DNA of 44,146 nucleotides from DATKSG01 sp035531775 (GTDB taxonomy: Bacteria > Actinomycetota > Acidimicrobiia > Acidimicrobiales > UBA8190): contig DATKSG010000053.1 in the NCBI GenBank assembly GCA_035531775.1, forward strand, positions 1 through 44,146, given 5' to 3'. This document shows, piece after piece, positions 22,982 to 31,549 of the stretch. Position 1 is the stretch's first letter; the number at the start of each line of letters is the position of its first letter. The notes beneath the pieces are model-generated. The model had not been told where the DNA came from and did not search any database. It worked only from the letters and a program-made list of their open reading frames with translations. The position numbers were made by a program, and so were the translations under genes.

Positions 22982-23677
22982 GTGCCGACCCCCCGTGAGT
23001 ACCGGCAGCTGCGCTTCGAGCGACCGAGTGGCGCCAGCGAACTGCTGCTGGTGCGCCATGGGGAGTCGGAGCCGGCGGTCTTCGGCCGTCCATTCCCGCT
23101 CGTCGACGGCCACGGTGACCCAGCGCTGTCGGCCGAGGGTCGAGCGCAGGCCGCCCTGGTCTGCCGCCGGTTGGCCGACCAGGGATTGGACGCCGTCTAC
23201 GTGACGTCGCTGCGGCGCACGCTGGAGACGGCTGAGCCGTTGGCCCGGCGGCTGGGCCTGGAGCCCGTGGTGGAACGGGACCTGCGCGAGGTGTTCCTCG
23301 GGGACTGGGAGGGAGGTCTCTTCCGTCGCAAGGTGGCCGAAGGTGACCCCGTCGCCCGCCGTATGTACGAGGAACAGCGCTACGACGTCATCCCTGGTGC
23401 CGAGCCGGCGTCCGAATTCTCACGGCGTGTCTCGGGTGCCGTGAGGCGGATGGCGGTGAACCACCCTGACCAGCGTGTGGCGGTCTTCTGCCACGGCGGA
23501 ACAATAGGCGAGATCCTGGCCCAGGCCACCGGGGCGCGGCCTTTCGCCTTTACCGGCTGTGACAACGCCTCGCTGTCCCACCTGGTGGTGATGCCGGGCC
23601 GGTGGCAGCTGCGGCTCTTCAACGACACGTCGCATCTAGAGCAGGGGCCGCCCACGGGCGCGGCCCCGCTCACCTGA
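22982..23677 (+). CDS. Histidine phosphatase family protein (phosphoglycerate mutase-like)
   Basis: 231 residues from GTG 22982. The phosphohistidine motif is LLLVRHGESEP (RHG 25-27). The second catalytic histidine is in VFCHGGTIGEILA (about 161-173). The block VYVTSLRRTLETAEPLARRL is also conserved. The histidine is transiently phosphorylated. Actual substrates in this family range from phosphoglycerate to nucleotides and sugars, so no specific reaction is claimed. It converges on the DJ-1/PfpI gene, with eight bases between the stops. The 3' end contains a hairpin that may terminate both. Confidence 0.88.
   Translation: MPTPREYRQLRFERPSGASELLLVRHGESEPAVFGRPFPLVDGHGDPALSAEGRAQAALVCRRLADQGLDAVYVTSLRRTLETAEPLARRLGLEPVVERDLREVFLGDWEGGLFRRKVAEGDPVARRMYEEQRYDVIPGAEPASEFSRRVSGAVRRMAVNHPDQRVAVFCHGGTIGEILAQATGARPFAFTGCDNASLSHLVVMPGRWQLRLFNDTSHLEQGPPTGAAPLT
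23644..23667. terminator. Possible bidirectional hairpin terminator
   Basis: An 8-bp inverted repeat (arms 23644-23651 and 23660-23667) inside the last codons of the phosphatase gene, facing the convergent DJ-1/PfpI gene. There is no T-run, so the call is tentative. Confidence 0.4.
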
Positions 23678-23685
23678 GGGCGCGT

Positions 23686-24204
23686 TCAGCCGAGCGCCGA
23701 CAAGAGCGCCTTCATCCAGGGCCCAAGGTCGTCCGGTGTCCGAGCCGAGATGAGGTTGCCGTCGACCACTGTGGCCTCGTCCACCCATTCGACGCCGGCG
23801 TTGACCATGTCGTCGCGGATGGCGCTCACGCTGGTGGCCCGACGCCCCTTGAGGATCCCGGCGGAGATCGGCACCCATCCGGCATGGCAAATGAAGGCGA
23901 TCGGCTTCCCGGCGCCGTCGAAGGCGCGCACGAGGTCGAGTACCGTGCTCGAGCGGCGCAGCTTGTCGGGGGCGAAGCCACCGGGAACGACCAGGGCGTC
24001 GAATGCCGTGGCCGCCACGTCGTCCACGGTGGTGTCGACGAGGACCGGGCCGTGGCCCTTCTTGCCGGTCACCGGGAGCCGGTCGAGGCCGGCGACCGTC
24101 ACGGCGACGCCTTCCTCGACCAGCCTGTACATGGGATAGAGCAGCTCCATGTCCTCGAAGAGGTCGGCCGCCAGGATCAGCACACTCTTGTCGGCGAGAG
24201 TCAT
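23686..24204 (-). CDS. DJ-1/PfpI family protein
   Basis: 172 residues from ATG 24204; the open frame is longer, but TACAGT six bases upstream supports this start as leaderless. The nucleophile elbow is AFICHAGWVPISAG with Cys106 and His107, and the conserved acidic residue is in LFEDMELLYP (E17). LVVPGGFAPDKLR is also typical. The best match is the PfpI/YhbO-like branch with the C-H pair, whose members are described as stress proteins, glyoxalases or protein deglycases. The precise activity cannot be told from sequence. Confidence 0.88.
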   Translation of the reverse strand: MTLADKSVLILAADLFEDMELLYPMYRLVEEGVAVTVAGLDRLPVTGKKGHGPVLVDTTVDDVAATAFDALVVPGGFAPDKLRRSSTVLDLVRAFDGAGKPIAFICHAGWVPISAGILKGRRATSVSAIRDDMVNAGVEWVDEATVVDGNLISARTPDDLGPWMKALLSALG

Positions 24205-24210
24205 CCCCGC

Positions 24211-24216
24211 ACTGTA
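24211..24216 (-). promoter_or_regulatory. -10 hexamer of a leaderless promoter (DJ-1/PfpI gene)
   Basis: On the minus strand TACAGT ends six bases before ATG 24204. There are only 19 bases to the stop of the upstream thioesterase gene. Confidence 0.45.
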
Positions 24217-24223
24217 GGGGGGC

Positions 24224-25087
24224 TCAGGAGAGGAAGGTGAAGAGGAAGAGCTGCGTGCCGTAGGCGACCAGACGCGGCGTGGAGGTGCCTTCGGGGCCGC
24301 AGTCCCACAGGGCCATGTCGGCCGATGCATAGCCCTCGCCGGCGTGGCGGGCTCGGTTGTGGGCGAGCACCCACGGCGAACGACACTCGTCGAGCAGGTG
24401 GACGGTGAGGTCGACGCTCGGGGCGAACCACAGGCGGTCGCGGCGACCGACCTTCTCGGCCACGGCGCCGGGCATGGTGTCGATCAGCACCACGAGAGCC
24501 AGGGGGTCAAGGGTCCCGTCGGCCAGGAACGGTGGGTCGTCGAAGCGGTACCACAGAGCGCGTTCAGCGGCGCCTGGGACATAGTCCTCCCAAGGGGCGT
24601 GGCCGATGGCGGCGCGGCCCTCCACCCGCTCGGTCCAGAAGGCCATGGGCTCCATCGGCGTGACCCCGGCCGGCACTGGGTCGCGAAAGGACGGGCACTG
24701 GTCGGGGGGCGCCACTTCCGGCGCCACCAGGTCGGTGAAGTCGAATCCGGGCCGGTCCGATCCGAAGACGGCGGTGGTGAGGTGCCCTCGCTCGGCCCCG
24801 ACATTCGCCACTTCAGCCCTCAGTTGTGACATCGATCGCCCCGCCCGCAGCAACTCCACCTCTATGGTCACCGGACCGTCGGCGACCTGGGCCACGAAGG
24901 TCGTGTGCAGCGTCCTCAGTCGCTGCTCAGCGTGGCCCAGCTCTCGTGCCATGGCCCGCAGGGCCAACGCCGTGACCAGGCCACCTTGGGGAAGCGGTCG
25001 CAAAGACCAAGCGTCGGCGATGGATGCCTGATAGCGGCCAGGGCCGATGCGGGTCACCGCGGTGTCGTCGGAGAAGGTTTCGGACAT
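24224..25087 (-). CDS. Acyl-CoA thioesterase, double-hotdog (TesB-like)
   Basis: 287 residues from ATG 25087, the first methionine that gives a sensible N-terminus (MSETFSDDTAVTRIGPGRYQ). The first hotdog has PLPQGGLVTALALRAMAREL and TLHTTFVAQVADGPVTIEVE. The second contains LALVVLIDTMPGAVAEK and LWFAPSVDLTVHLLDECRSP. The layout fits thioesterase-like superfamily proteins that hydrolyse acyl-CoA. Substrate range is unknown. It is divergent from the ABC ATPase gene, with 58 bases between the starts. Confidence 0.82.
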   Translation of the reverse strand: MSETFSDDTAVTRIGPGRYQASIADAWSLRPLPQGGLVTALALRAMARELGHAEQRLRTLHTTFVAQVADGPVTIEVELLRAGRSMSQLRAEVANVGAERGHLTTAVFGSDRPGFDFTDLVAPEVAPPDQCPSFRDPVPAGVTPMEPMAFWTERVEGRAAIGHAPWEDYVPGAAERALWYRFDDPPFLADGTLDPLALVVLIDTMPGAVAEKVGRRDRLWFAPSVDLTVHLLDECRSPWVLAHNRARHAGEGYASADMALWDCGPEGTSTPRLVAYGTQLFLFTFLS

Positions 25088-25145
25088 GGGTGGCCATTGT
25101 GCACCGGCCGGCGACCGCCGGACCCCGGCCGTGCCATGCTCTGGC

Positions 25146-26150
25146 GTGAGCAATTCCGGCGTGGCCACCGCGGGGTCCGCCGGCGAGACGGCCCAAGAGT
25201 CGAGCAGCGGGCAGTGGGCGGTCGAGACCCATGGTCTCACCAAGCGTTTTGGACAGAACGTGGCCGTCAATCAAGTGGACCTGCGGATCCCCCGCGGTTG
25301 CGCCTTCGGCTACCTGGGGCCCAACGGAGCCGGCAAGACCACGCTCATCCGCGTGCTGCTGGGGCTCACGCACGCCGACGCCGGGACCATGTCGCTGCTT
25401 GGCTACCCGGTGCCGAGTCACCGAGCCACGGCGCTGGCCCGGGTGGGGGCCATTGTGGACGAGCCCCGGTTCCACAACCACTTGACCGGGCGCCAGAACC
25501 TGAAGATCCTGGCCGCCTGCCGCGGGGGCACGGCGAACTCGCGCATCGATCCGTCGCTCGAAAGGGTAGGCATCCTCCATCGCGCCGACGACAGGGTGTC
25601 GAAGTATTCCATGGGCATGCGCCAGCGCCTCGGCGTGGCCGCCTGCCTGATCGGTGACCCCCAGCTACTCATTCTTGACGAGCCGATGAACGGTCTGGAC
25701 CCGGCCGGCATGCACGAGATGCGCGACATGATCTTGTCGTTAGTGGCCGAAGGACGGACTGTCGTGCTCTCCTCCCACCTTCTCGACGAGGTTGAACGCA
25801 CGTGCGACGCCGTGGCCATCGTCGATCGTGGCCGTGTAATCCGCCAGGGCCCGATCACCGAGTTGCTGGCCGGGTCCTCGCTGGTGGTCGACGTTGAGTG
25901 CACCGAGCCCGAGCGAGCCCGTTCGCTCGTCGCCGCAACGGCCATTGAAGCCGACGTGGAGGTGACGCCGCTCGGGCTGGTGGTCACACTGCCCGGATCG
26001 ACTTCCCGCGACGTCATCGCCGAGGTCAATCGGGTCTTGGTCGAAGGCAACGTGTCGGTCTACCGGCTCCAGGAGATCCAGGCATCGCTGGAATCGTGGT
26101 TCCTGCAGGTCACCAGCCGACTGGGGGATCGCAATGACGCCACGGCTTGA
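25146..26150 (+). CDS. ABC transporter ATP-binding protein
   Basis: 334 residues from GTG 25146; the open frame to 25047 would overlap the divergent thioesterase. Walker A is GPNGAGKTT (58-66), the signature is YSMGMRQRLG, Walker B is LLILDEP, and the H-loop is in VVLSSHLLDEVERT. The C-terminal extension (after about 230) is typical of drug or lipid exporters of the DrrA/CcmA class. It overlaps the permease gene by 17 bases, so the two form one exporter. The pair is followed closely by homospermidine synthase and a permease gene. The exported substrate is unknown. Confidence 0.9.
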   Translation: MSNSGVATAGSAGETAQESSSGQWAVETHGLTKRFGQNVAVNQVDLRIPRGCAFGYLGPNGAGKTTLIRVLLGLTHADAGTMSLLGYPVPSHRATALARVGAIVDEPRFHNHLTGRQNLKILAACRGGTANSRIDPSLERVGILHRADDRVSKYSMGMRQRLGVAACLIGDPQLLILDEPMNGLDPAGMHEMRDMILSLVAEGRTVVLSSHLLDEVERTCDAVAIVDRGRVIRQGPITELLAGSSLVVDVECTEPERARSLVAATAIEADVEVTPLGLVVTLPGSTSRDVIAEVNRVLVEGNVSVYRLQEIQASLESWFLQVTSRLGDRNDATA

Positions 26151-27351
26151 CACCATGGGAGCTGCGGCGACCCCGATGCCGCCGGGCGCAACCCCCGAGG
26201 CCGGCCCGGGCCACTGGAGGCAGTGGGCGCCATCTGCCGCCATGATCAGGACCAGGTTCATGGAGTTGCGACGCCGTCGCGGGCTCATGGTAACCCTGAC
26301 GCTGGTCACCATCGGGATTCCCACCGTGTTCCTGGCCATCCGGCTTTTGCTCCACGCCCTGGCGCCGAAGACCTACGGCCCGGCCGGCGGCTACGTCATC
26401 TACTCAGCGATGGTGGCCGGTGTCCTTTACGTGTTCGGTTTCATCGTCGCCGCCACCCTCGGCGCCACCGCGGGATCGGCCGATCTGACCGACGGGATGT
26501 TCCGACACGAAGTGGCGACCGGTCGATCACGCCTTGCTCTCTACCTGGCCCGGATCCCGGCCGGGCTTTCAATCATCGTGCCCCTCGTTGCCGTGGGTTT
26601 CACCATCGTCTGTGCCGTGTGTGTCTTTGCTTCCCCGACGCGCCTCGTCTTCAACGGGGTGACCGTGCCCGTCAACCTTTCGAGGGTCGGGCTCGAGAAC
26701 TGGGCCACCGACCATGCCGACGAGGTAATTTGCAATTTCGGCATCGATAACACGCCGTCGTCCAATGCTCCCGCGGGCTTCGCCACCGTGATCAACAGCG
26801 TCCCATGCGGCAATGGGCCCGGAGCTGTCCACGTTGGCCCCAATCCAGGCCCGGGCATCCAACTGCAACAGCAACCGACCCAGGCGCAAGTCCGTCAAGC
26901 GGCCAGCCTTATCGCCGACCTGAACTACAGGGCCTACTCCCGGCAATTCCTGTACCCGTCGAACTCGTTCATGGTCAAGAGCGGGCTATGGCTCGAGCTC
27001 GAAGCGGTGATCGGATTCGTGGTCGGCTTGGGGTTCGGATCGCTCATTGGACAGCGGACCGTAGCCGTCATCCTTCTGATCGTCCTCGAGGTGGTCTTGA
27101 CGCCCATCTTGTCGAGGGCCCGGATCCCTCACTTCTCCAACCTGCAACGCTCAATTGTCGGCCTGGCCACGGCCCACCTGACGCCGGGTGGACTGCCGGT
27201 GCTAGGAGGCGGCGGCGGTGGGCCGTCGGGGCCAGGCGGAAATGCCGGTCTGCTCCCGGAGTCCACTACCGTGGCCATCTGCGTCATCGTGGCATGGCTG
27301 GTCGGATGGACCATCCTCGGCGCCTGGCGGATGATGACCCGGGACGCCTGA
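26134..27351 (+). CDS. ABC transporter permease
   Basis: 405 residues, starting inside the end of the ATPase gene. The first membrane span is GLMVTLTLVTIGIPTVFLAI (about 50-69), followed by about five more. A large extracytoplasmic loop of about 110 residues sits between the third and fourth spans and contains two cysteines (EVICNFG, SVPCGNG). A Gly-rich stretch near the C-terminus (GGGGGGPSGPGG) precedes the last span. It is an ABC-2-like type. Membership in the same operon as homospermidine synthase (18 bases downstream) is the only hint of substrate. Confidence 0.85.
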   Translation: MTPRLDTMGAAATPMPPGATPEAGPGHWRQWAPSAAMIRTRFMELRRRRGLMVTLTLVTIGIPTVFLAIRLLLHALAPKTYGPAGGYVIYSAMVAGVLYVFGFIVAATLGATAGSADLTDGMFRHEVATGRSRLALYLARIPAGLSIIVPLVAVGFTIVCAVCVFASPTRLVFNGVTVPVNLSRVGLENWATDHADEVICNFGIDNTPSSNAPAGFATVINSVPCGNGPGAVHVGPNPGPGIQLQQQPTQAQVRQAASLIADLNYRAYSRQFLYPSNSFMVKSGLWLELEAVIGFVVGLGFGSLIGQRTVAVILLIVLEVVLTPILSRARIPHFSNLQRSIVGLATAHLTPGGLPVLGGGGGGPSGPGGNAGLLPESTTVAICVIVAWLVGWTILGAWRMMTRDA

Positions 27352-27369
27352 GCCCAACGGAGGGAAGCC

Positions 27370-28824
27370 GTGGGCGGGAACGACAAGTACGGCAGCCTGC
27401 CCGGCGTGGTAATGATCGGGTTCGGTTCCATCGGGCGGGGCACCTTGCCGCTGATCGAGCGCCACTTCGAGATCGATCGGGACGACATCGTGGTGGTCGC
27501 TCCTGACAGCGTCAACGACAAGCTCCTGCTCGACCGGGGCATCCGGAAGGTCACCGCCGGTCTGACGCCGTCGAACTATCTCGACGTGCTCACACCGCTG
27601 CTTCAACCCCGCAGAGCCGTCCGCACCCGTGGCGGCGAGCCTGGCGCTCCGTTCTGCGTCAACGTGTCGGTTGACACATCGTCGGTCGACATCCTGCGTC
27701 TGTGCCGCCGGCTCGGCGCCCTGTACGTGGACACCGTCATCGAGCCATGGCCCGGGTTCTACGACAATCCCGACATGGCCTTGGCCGCCCGGACCAATTA
27801 CTCCCTTCGCCAGACGCTCCTGGCCGAACGGGCGGGGTCTCCAGGTGGCCCGACAGCCGTGTCGGCCTGCGGGGCCAATCCGGGGATGGTGTCGTGGTTC
27901 GTGAAGCAAGCGCTGCTGGACGTGGCCGGCAAGCTGGGGATGAAGGCGGCGGAGCCGAACAGTCGTCGGGAATGGGCGCAGCTAATGCGGAACGTGGGGG
28001 TGAAGGGCATCCATATCGCCGAGCGCGATACCCAGCGTGCTGCACTGTCCAAGACGGCCGGTACCTTCGTGAACACCTGGTCAGTGGATGGCTTCATCTC
28101 CGAAGGCCTGCAGCCCGCTGAGCTCGGGTGGGGCACTCACGAGCGCTGGTGGCCCGCTTCTGCCCGACGCCACGAGGACCCCGCAGCCCCGTCGATTTAT
28201 CTTGCGCAGCCCGGTGCCGACACCCGGGTCCGCACCTGGTGCCCGACCTTCGGCCCCCAGTACGGGTTGTGCGTGACCCACAACGAAGCCATATCGATCG
28301 CCGACTACTTCACCGTGCACGAGCAGGACATCGCCGTATACCGCCCCACGTGTCACTACGCCTATCACCCTGCTGACGACGCCCTGCTGTCGTGGCATGA
28401 ACTGCTAGGAGGTGGGGGCCATCACCAGCTCCAACAGCATGTGCTGAGTGAGGACGAGATCGTCGATGGGATCGACGAGCTCGGGGTGCTCCTCTACGGA
28501 CACGCAGCCAACGCCTACTGGTATGGATCACGCCTGTCCATGCAGGAGACCCGACGGTTGGCGCCATATCAGAACGCAACCGGGCTCCAGGTCTCCTCGG
28601 CTGTGCTCGCCGCCATGGTGTGGGCCCTTGAGCATCCACAAGCGGGGATCGTTGAAGCAGAAGATATGGACTTCCGGCGATGCCTGGAGATCCAAAGGCC
28701 GTACCTGGGCCCGGTCGAGGGCCACTACACGCGGTGGACGCCGCTGAGTAGCCGTTCGACACTCTTCCCCGACGACATCGACGAGGAAGACCCGTGGCAG
28801 TTCCGCAACGTGATGGTCCACTGA
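27370..28824 (+). CDS. hss: Homospermidine synthase
   Basis: 484 residues from GTG 27370 with a good Shine-Dalgarno (ggaggga). The NAD-binding N-terminus reads VVMIGFGSIGRGTLPLIERH (about 13-32). Further family blocks are VDTVIEPWPGFYDN, VSACGANPGMVSWFVKQALL (about 163-182) and MRNVGVKGIHIAERDTQ, with the C-terminal DFRRCLEIQRPYLGPVEGHY. The enzyme makes sym-homospermidine from putrescine (or putrescine plus spermidine) in an NAD-dependent reaction. Length is close to the usual 475-480. It sits between an ABC exporter and an amino-acid/polyamine permease. This enzyme is familiar from alphaproteobacteria and uncommon in Actinomycetota as far as I know. Confidence 0.9.
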   Translation: MGGNDKYGSLPGVVMIGFGSIGRGTLPLIERHFEIDRDDIVVVAPDSVNDKLLLDRGIRKVTAGLTPSNYLDVLTPLLQPRRAVRTRGGEPGAPFCVNVSVDTSSVDILRLCRRLGALYVDTVIEPWPGFYDNPDMALAARTNYSLRQTLLAERAGSPGGPTAVSACGANPGMVSWFVKQALLDVAGKLGMKAAEPNSRREWAQLMRNVGVKGIHIAERDTQRAALSKTAGTFVNTWSVDGFISEGLQPAELGWGTHERWWPASARRHEDPAAPSIYLAQPGADTRVRTWCPTFGPQYGLCVTHNEAISIADYFTVHEQDIAVYRPTCHYAYHPADDALLSWHELLGGGGHHQLQQHVLSEDEIVDGIDELGVLLYGHAANAYWYGSRLSMQETRRLAPYQNATGLQVSSAVLAAMVWALEHPQAGIVEAEDMDFRRCLEIQRPYLGPVEGHYTRWTPLSSRSTLFPDDIDEEDPWQFRNVMVH

Positions 28825-28871
28825 GGCGGACAGGCGTAGCGATAAAATCCCGCTGGACGAGGGAGGCACGA

Positions 28872-30283
28872 ATGGACACGTCGCCTGCATCCACGACGAT
28901 CGGCGGTAGAGGAGCCGGGGCCGCCTCTCTTGTGGAGGCCGACGTGGACCGGCTGGCGAAGCTCGGCTACCGCCAAGAGCTCAATCGTGTGCTTTCCCTC
29001 TTCGAGAACTTCGGCGTGGCATTTTGCTACCTGTCGCCGATGGTCGGTATCTACTCCCTCTTCGTCCTGGGCGTCGGTTCCGCCGGACCTCGCTACATCT
29101 GGCTTATGCCTGTGGTGGTCGTCGGACAGCTGTTCGTGGCTCTGGTGTTCGCCGAGTTGGGAAGCCACTATCCGATCGCCGGTGCATTGTTCCAGTGGGG
29201 CAAGAGCCTCATGGGCTCCGGTTACGGCTGGTGGGTCGGGTGGATCTACGGCTGGGCCCTGCTCGTGACCGTGGCATCGGTCGATACGGGTATACCGAGC
29301 TACGTCGGCACGTTGTTCTCTTCACCACCCATGGGGCCGAGCGCTTGGCCACCAACCCGCTCGGGGTCGGGTTCGGCAACAACTGGTGGTTGGGTGCCGC
29401 CTTGGTCGCGGTGCTGGCCCACGTGTACATCTTCTACGGTTTCGAGTCGGCCGGCGACGTTGCCGAGGAAGTCGTCGATGCCACGCATCGAGTGCCCAAG
29501 GCGATCACGCGGTCGCTGTTGGTTGGCGGGCTGGCCAGCTTCATCCTGGCGGGCGCCTTGATCCTGGCCATGCCATCGGGTGCCAAGGGTTACGCCACTG
29601 CGGCTTCGTTTGCCGGCGGCGTGCCCTACATCATCCACGGCAGCGTCAACAACAGCGGTATCGAGGACTTCATCCTCTTCCTCGTCTGTTTCGCCTTCTT
29701 CAGTTGCGGTACCGCAGTGCAGGGCGCCGGCGCCCGCCTGGCTTTCTCCTATGCCCGAGACGGAGCCATCCCCGGTAGTTCGGCAGTCCGACGGCTCTCG
29801 AAGAAACGTGAGACGCCGGTGACAGCCATCCTGCTCGGCGCCATCGTGCCGGCGCTGTTCACCCTTTTGGTGCACTTCACGCCGACCAAACCGATCCATG
29901 TGCTCTTCGTGACCTATCCGGCCAATGTCAATGCCTTGACCGCCCTTGTCTCTTTCGGAGTCTCAGGCATCTATCTCTCGTTTCTACTCATCACCATCGG
30001 CTCACTCATTGCCCGACTCCGTGGGTGGCAGCCCCAGGGAGCCTTTACCCTCGGCAAGTGGGGGTACCCGGTGGTGATCCTCGCCATCGGCTACGGAGCG
30101 GCCATGTTGGTGAACATCCTCGTGCCGACTGGGATCAACAGTCCCAAAGGGGCGTTGTTCAATTACGACTGGATGACCCTCATCGTCATGGGCGCAATCT
30201 GCCTCATAGGAGCCATCTACTACGTCATTTCGCGACCTGATCGTCGAGTCGGCGCCAAGATGGTCTCGACGACGTCGGGCTGA
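28872..30283 (+). pseudogene. APC-superfamily amino acid/polyamine permease, apparent frameshift
   Basis: ATG 28872 with gggagg upstream starts a polytopic permease (LAKLGYRQELNRVLSLFENF, then FCYLSPMVGIYSLFVLG). That frame continues to about 29318. The natural continuation, TTHGAERLATNPLGVGFG, is in another frame, which runs intact to 30283 (about 320 more residues). The break lies in ttgttctcttcacc near 29312-29326 and is explained by two extra bases or one missing base. Joined, the protein would be about 470 residues with about 12 membrane spans, normal for amino-acid permeases of the APC family. The bases around the break are a short slippage-prone tract, so an assembly error is plausible. 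It follows homospermidine synthase by 47 bases, so a polyamine-related substrate is inferred. Confidence 0.75.
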
Positions 30284-30317
30284 GGTTCGCACTACCTCTG
30301 ACCTGCCGTTTCCGGAG

Positions 30318-30391
30318 TGGAGGCGATGGGACTCGAACCCACGAACCTCTTGACTGCCAGTCAAGCGCTCTACCAGCTGAGCTACGCCCCC
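30318..30391 (-). tRNA. tRNA-Ala (anticodon GGC)
   Basis: A full cloverleaf reads on the minus strand. The acceptor stem begins GGGGGCG and pairs with CGCCTCC, including the G3-U70 pair that marks alanine tRNAs. The anticodon stem CTTGA/TCAAG encloses CTGGCAG, anticodon GGC. The T-arm reads GTGGG-TTCGAGT-CCCAT. The 3' CCA is not encoded: the discriminator A at 30318 is followed by CTCC. Confidence 0.95.
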
Positions 30392-30499
30392 GGGGCGACC
30401 CGACACGTTATCAGCCCCGTTGTGCCGCCCTTCTCGGTACGATTGGCCTGGTACCCGACGGTGGGAGCGGCCGTCGGGATCACACGGCAGGGGGGCACC

Positions 30500-31456
30500 A
30501 TGGATATGCCGACACGTCACCGCCGCAAGCCCTCGGGCCCGTCGGGGCGACCGATGGTGGTGTTCCTGTCTACGGCCGCTTTGACGGCGGCCGCCGCCGG
30601 ATGCGGTGCCTCGGGTCCCGCCGCCGGCGGCGCCGGAGCATCGAGTTCTCGGTCGGGCTCGCCGATGCAGATCGTGCTGGCCTCGGTGGACAAGACCGAG
30701 GCGGCCGATACCGCCACCGTCGATCTGACCATCTCGGTGTCGGGGACCCCGTCGATCGGGGGCCTGGTGCCCTCGGCCTCGTCGGGCAGCTCCTCGGCCA
30801 TCTCGCTGGCCATCGGGGCCCAGGGGGCGTTCGACTTCACCAACAAGACCGGCCAGATGACCATGACCCTGCCGGCGATCGGGGCCAGCCCGGCCTCCAC
30901 TCTGCAGATGCGCCAGATCGGGTCCACCCTCTACGTGAGTGCCCCCCAGTTGTCGTCCCTCGACGGAGGCAAGCCCTGGGTCCAGGTCAACACGAACGAC
31001 TACCTGCAGAAAGTGGGCCAGAGCGCCGGGCCGCTGGGCGGGTTCTCCGATGGTGACCCGACCCAGGTCCTGAGCATGCTCGACCACCTGAGCGCAGGGG
31101 TGACCAACCTCGGGCCCGCCCTGGTCGGCGGGATCGAGACCACCCGCTTTCGCGGCACCATCGACCTGACGGGGACGTCGTCGTCCCCCGGCTCCACCGT
31201 GATCAGCAGCCAGATGGCCTCGGCGCTGGGTCTCACCAGTCTCCCCATCGACGTCTGGATAGACGGCCAGGGCCGGGCGCGCCAGGTGCAGACCTCGTTC
31301 TCGCTGTTCGGGCTCACGGTGGGGGCAAAAGTCGACCTCGGCGGCTTCGGCACCCCGGTGTCGGTCGCCGTTCCTGGCGCCGACTCGACGGCCGACGGCT
31401 CGTCACTGCTCGACAGCGGCCAGCTCGGCAACCTGTTCGGGCTCGGCGGCTCGTAG
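30500..31456 (+). CDS. LppX/LprG-like lipoprotein
   Basis: 318 residues from ATG 30500 with a G-rich ribosome binding stretch (caggggggcacc); the open frame starts earlier but would run through the tRNA. The signal peptide ends in a lipobox TAAAAGC with Cys35. The mature part starts with a Ser/Gly/Ala-rich linker and then a half-barrel-like region (TVDLTISVSG, FDFTNKTGQMTM, MRQIGSTLYVSAP, GKPWVQVN), which is the pattern of actinobacterial LppX/LprAFG-type lipid-binding lipoproteins. Family membership is by pattern, not by a decisive motif. Possible function: lipid or glycolipid trafficking at the outer face. Confidence 0.65.
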   Translation: MDMPTRHRRKPSGPSGRPMVVFLSTAALTAAAAGCGASGPAAGGAGASSSRSGSPMQIVLASVDKTEAADTATVDLTISVSGTPSIGGLVPSASSGSSSAISLAIGAQGAFDFTNKTGQMTMTLPAIGASPASTLQMRQIGSTLYVSAPQLSSLDGGKPWVQVNTNDYLQKVGQSAGPLGGFSDGDPTQVLSMLDHLSAGVTNLGPALVGGIETTRFRGTIDLTGTSSSPGSTVISSQMASALGLTSLPIDVWIDGQGRARQVQTSFSLFGLTVGAKVDLGGFGTPVSVAVPGADSTADGSSLLDSGQLGNLFGLGGS

Positions 31457-31484
31457 CGGGCTCGGCGGGTCGTCGCGGGTTCCT

Positions 31485-31523
31485 GGCGCGGGCCCCCGGC
31501 GCGGGCCCCCGGCGCGGGCCCCC
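31485..31523. repeat. Three exact 13-base tandem repeats upstream of leuS
   Basis: The unit ggcgcgggccccc is repeated three times without mismatch between the lipoprotein stop and leuS. Each unit contains the self-complementary gggccc, so the array can also form alternative hairpins and may act as a terminator for the lipoprotein gene. Confidence 0.85.
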
Positions 31524-31536
31524 GTCCGGCGTTCCG

Positions 31537-31542
31537 TAGAAT
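31537..31542 (+). promoter_or_regulatory. -10 hexamer of a leaderless promoter (leuS)
   Basis: TAGAAT ends seven bases before ATG 31550, with no Shine-Dalgarno. It fixes the start of leuS and suggests a leaderless transcript. Confidence 0.5.
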
Positions 31543-31549
31543 CCCGGCG

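Noticed and set aside
22765..22998. Open frame of 77 codons between the sipW-type gene and the phosphatase
   Set aside because: No recognisable domain, no Shine-Dalgarno, low-complexity His/Arg/Pro composition, and it overlaps the promoter and start of the phosphatase gene.
26000..30391. Genomic island inserted at tRNA-Ala
   Set aside because: The polyamine operon lies on the 3' side of the tRNA, as an island would, but no integrase and no second copy of the tRNA 3' end were found.
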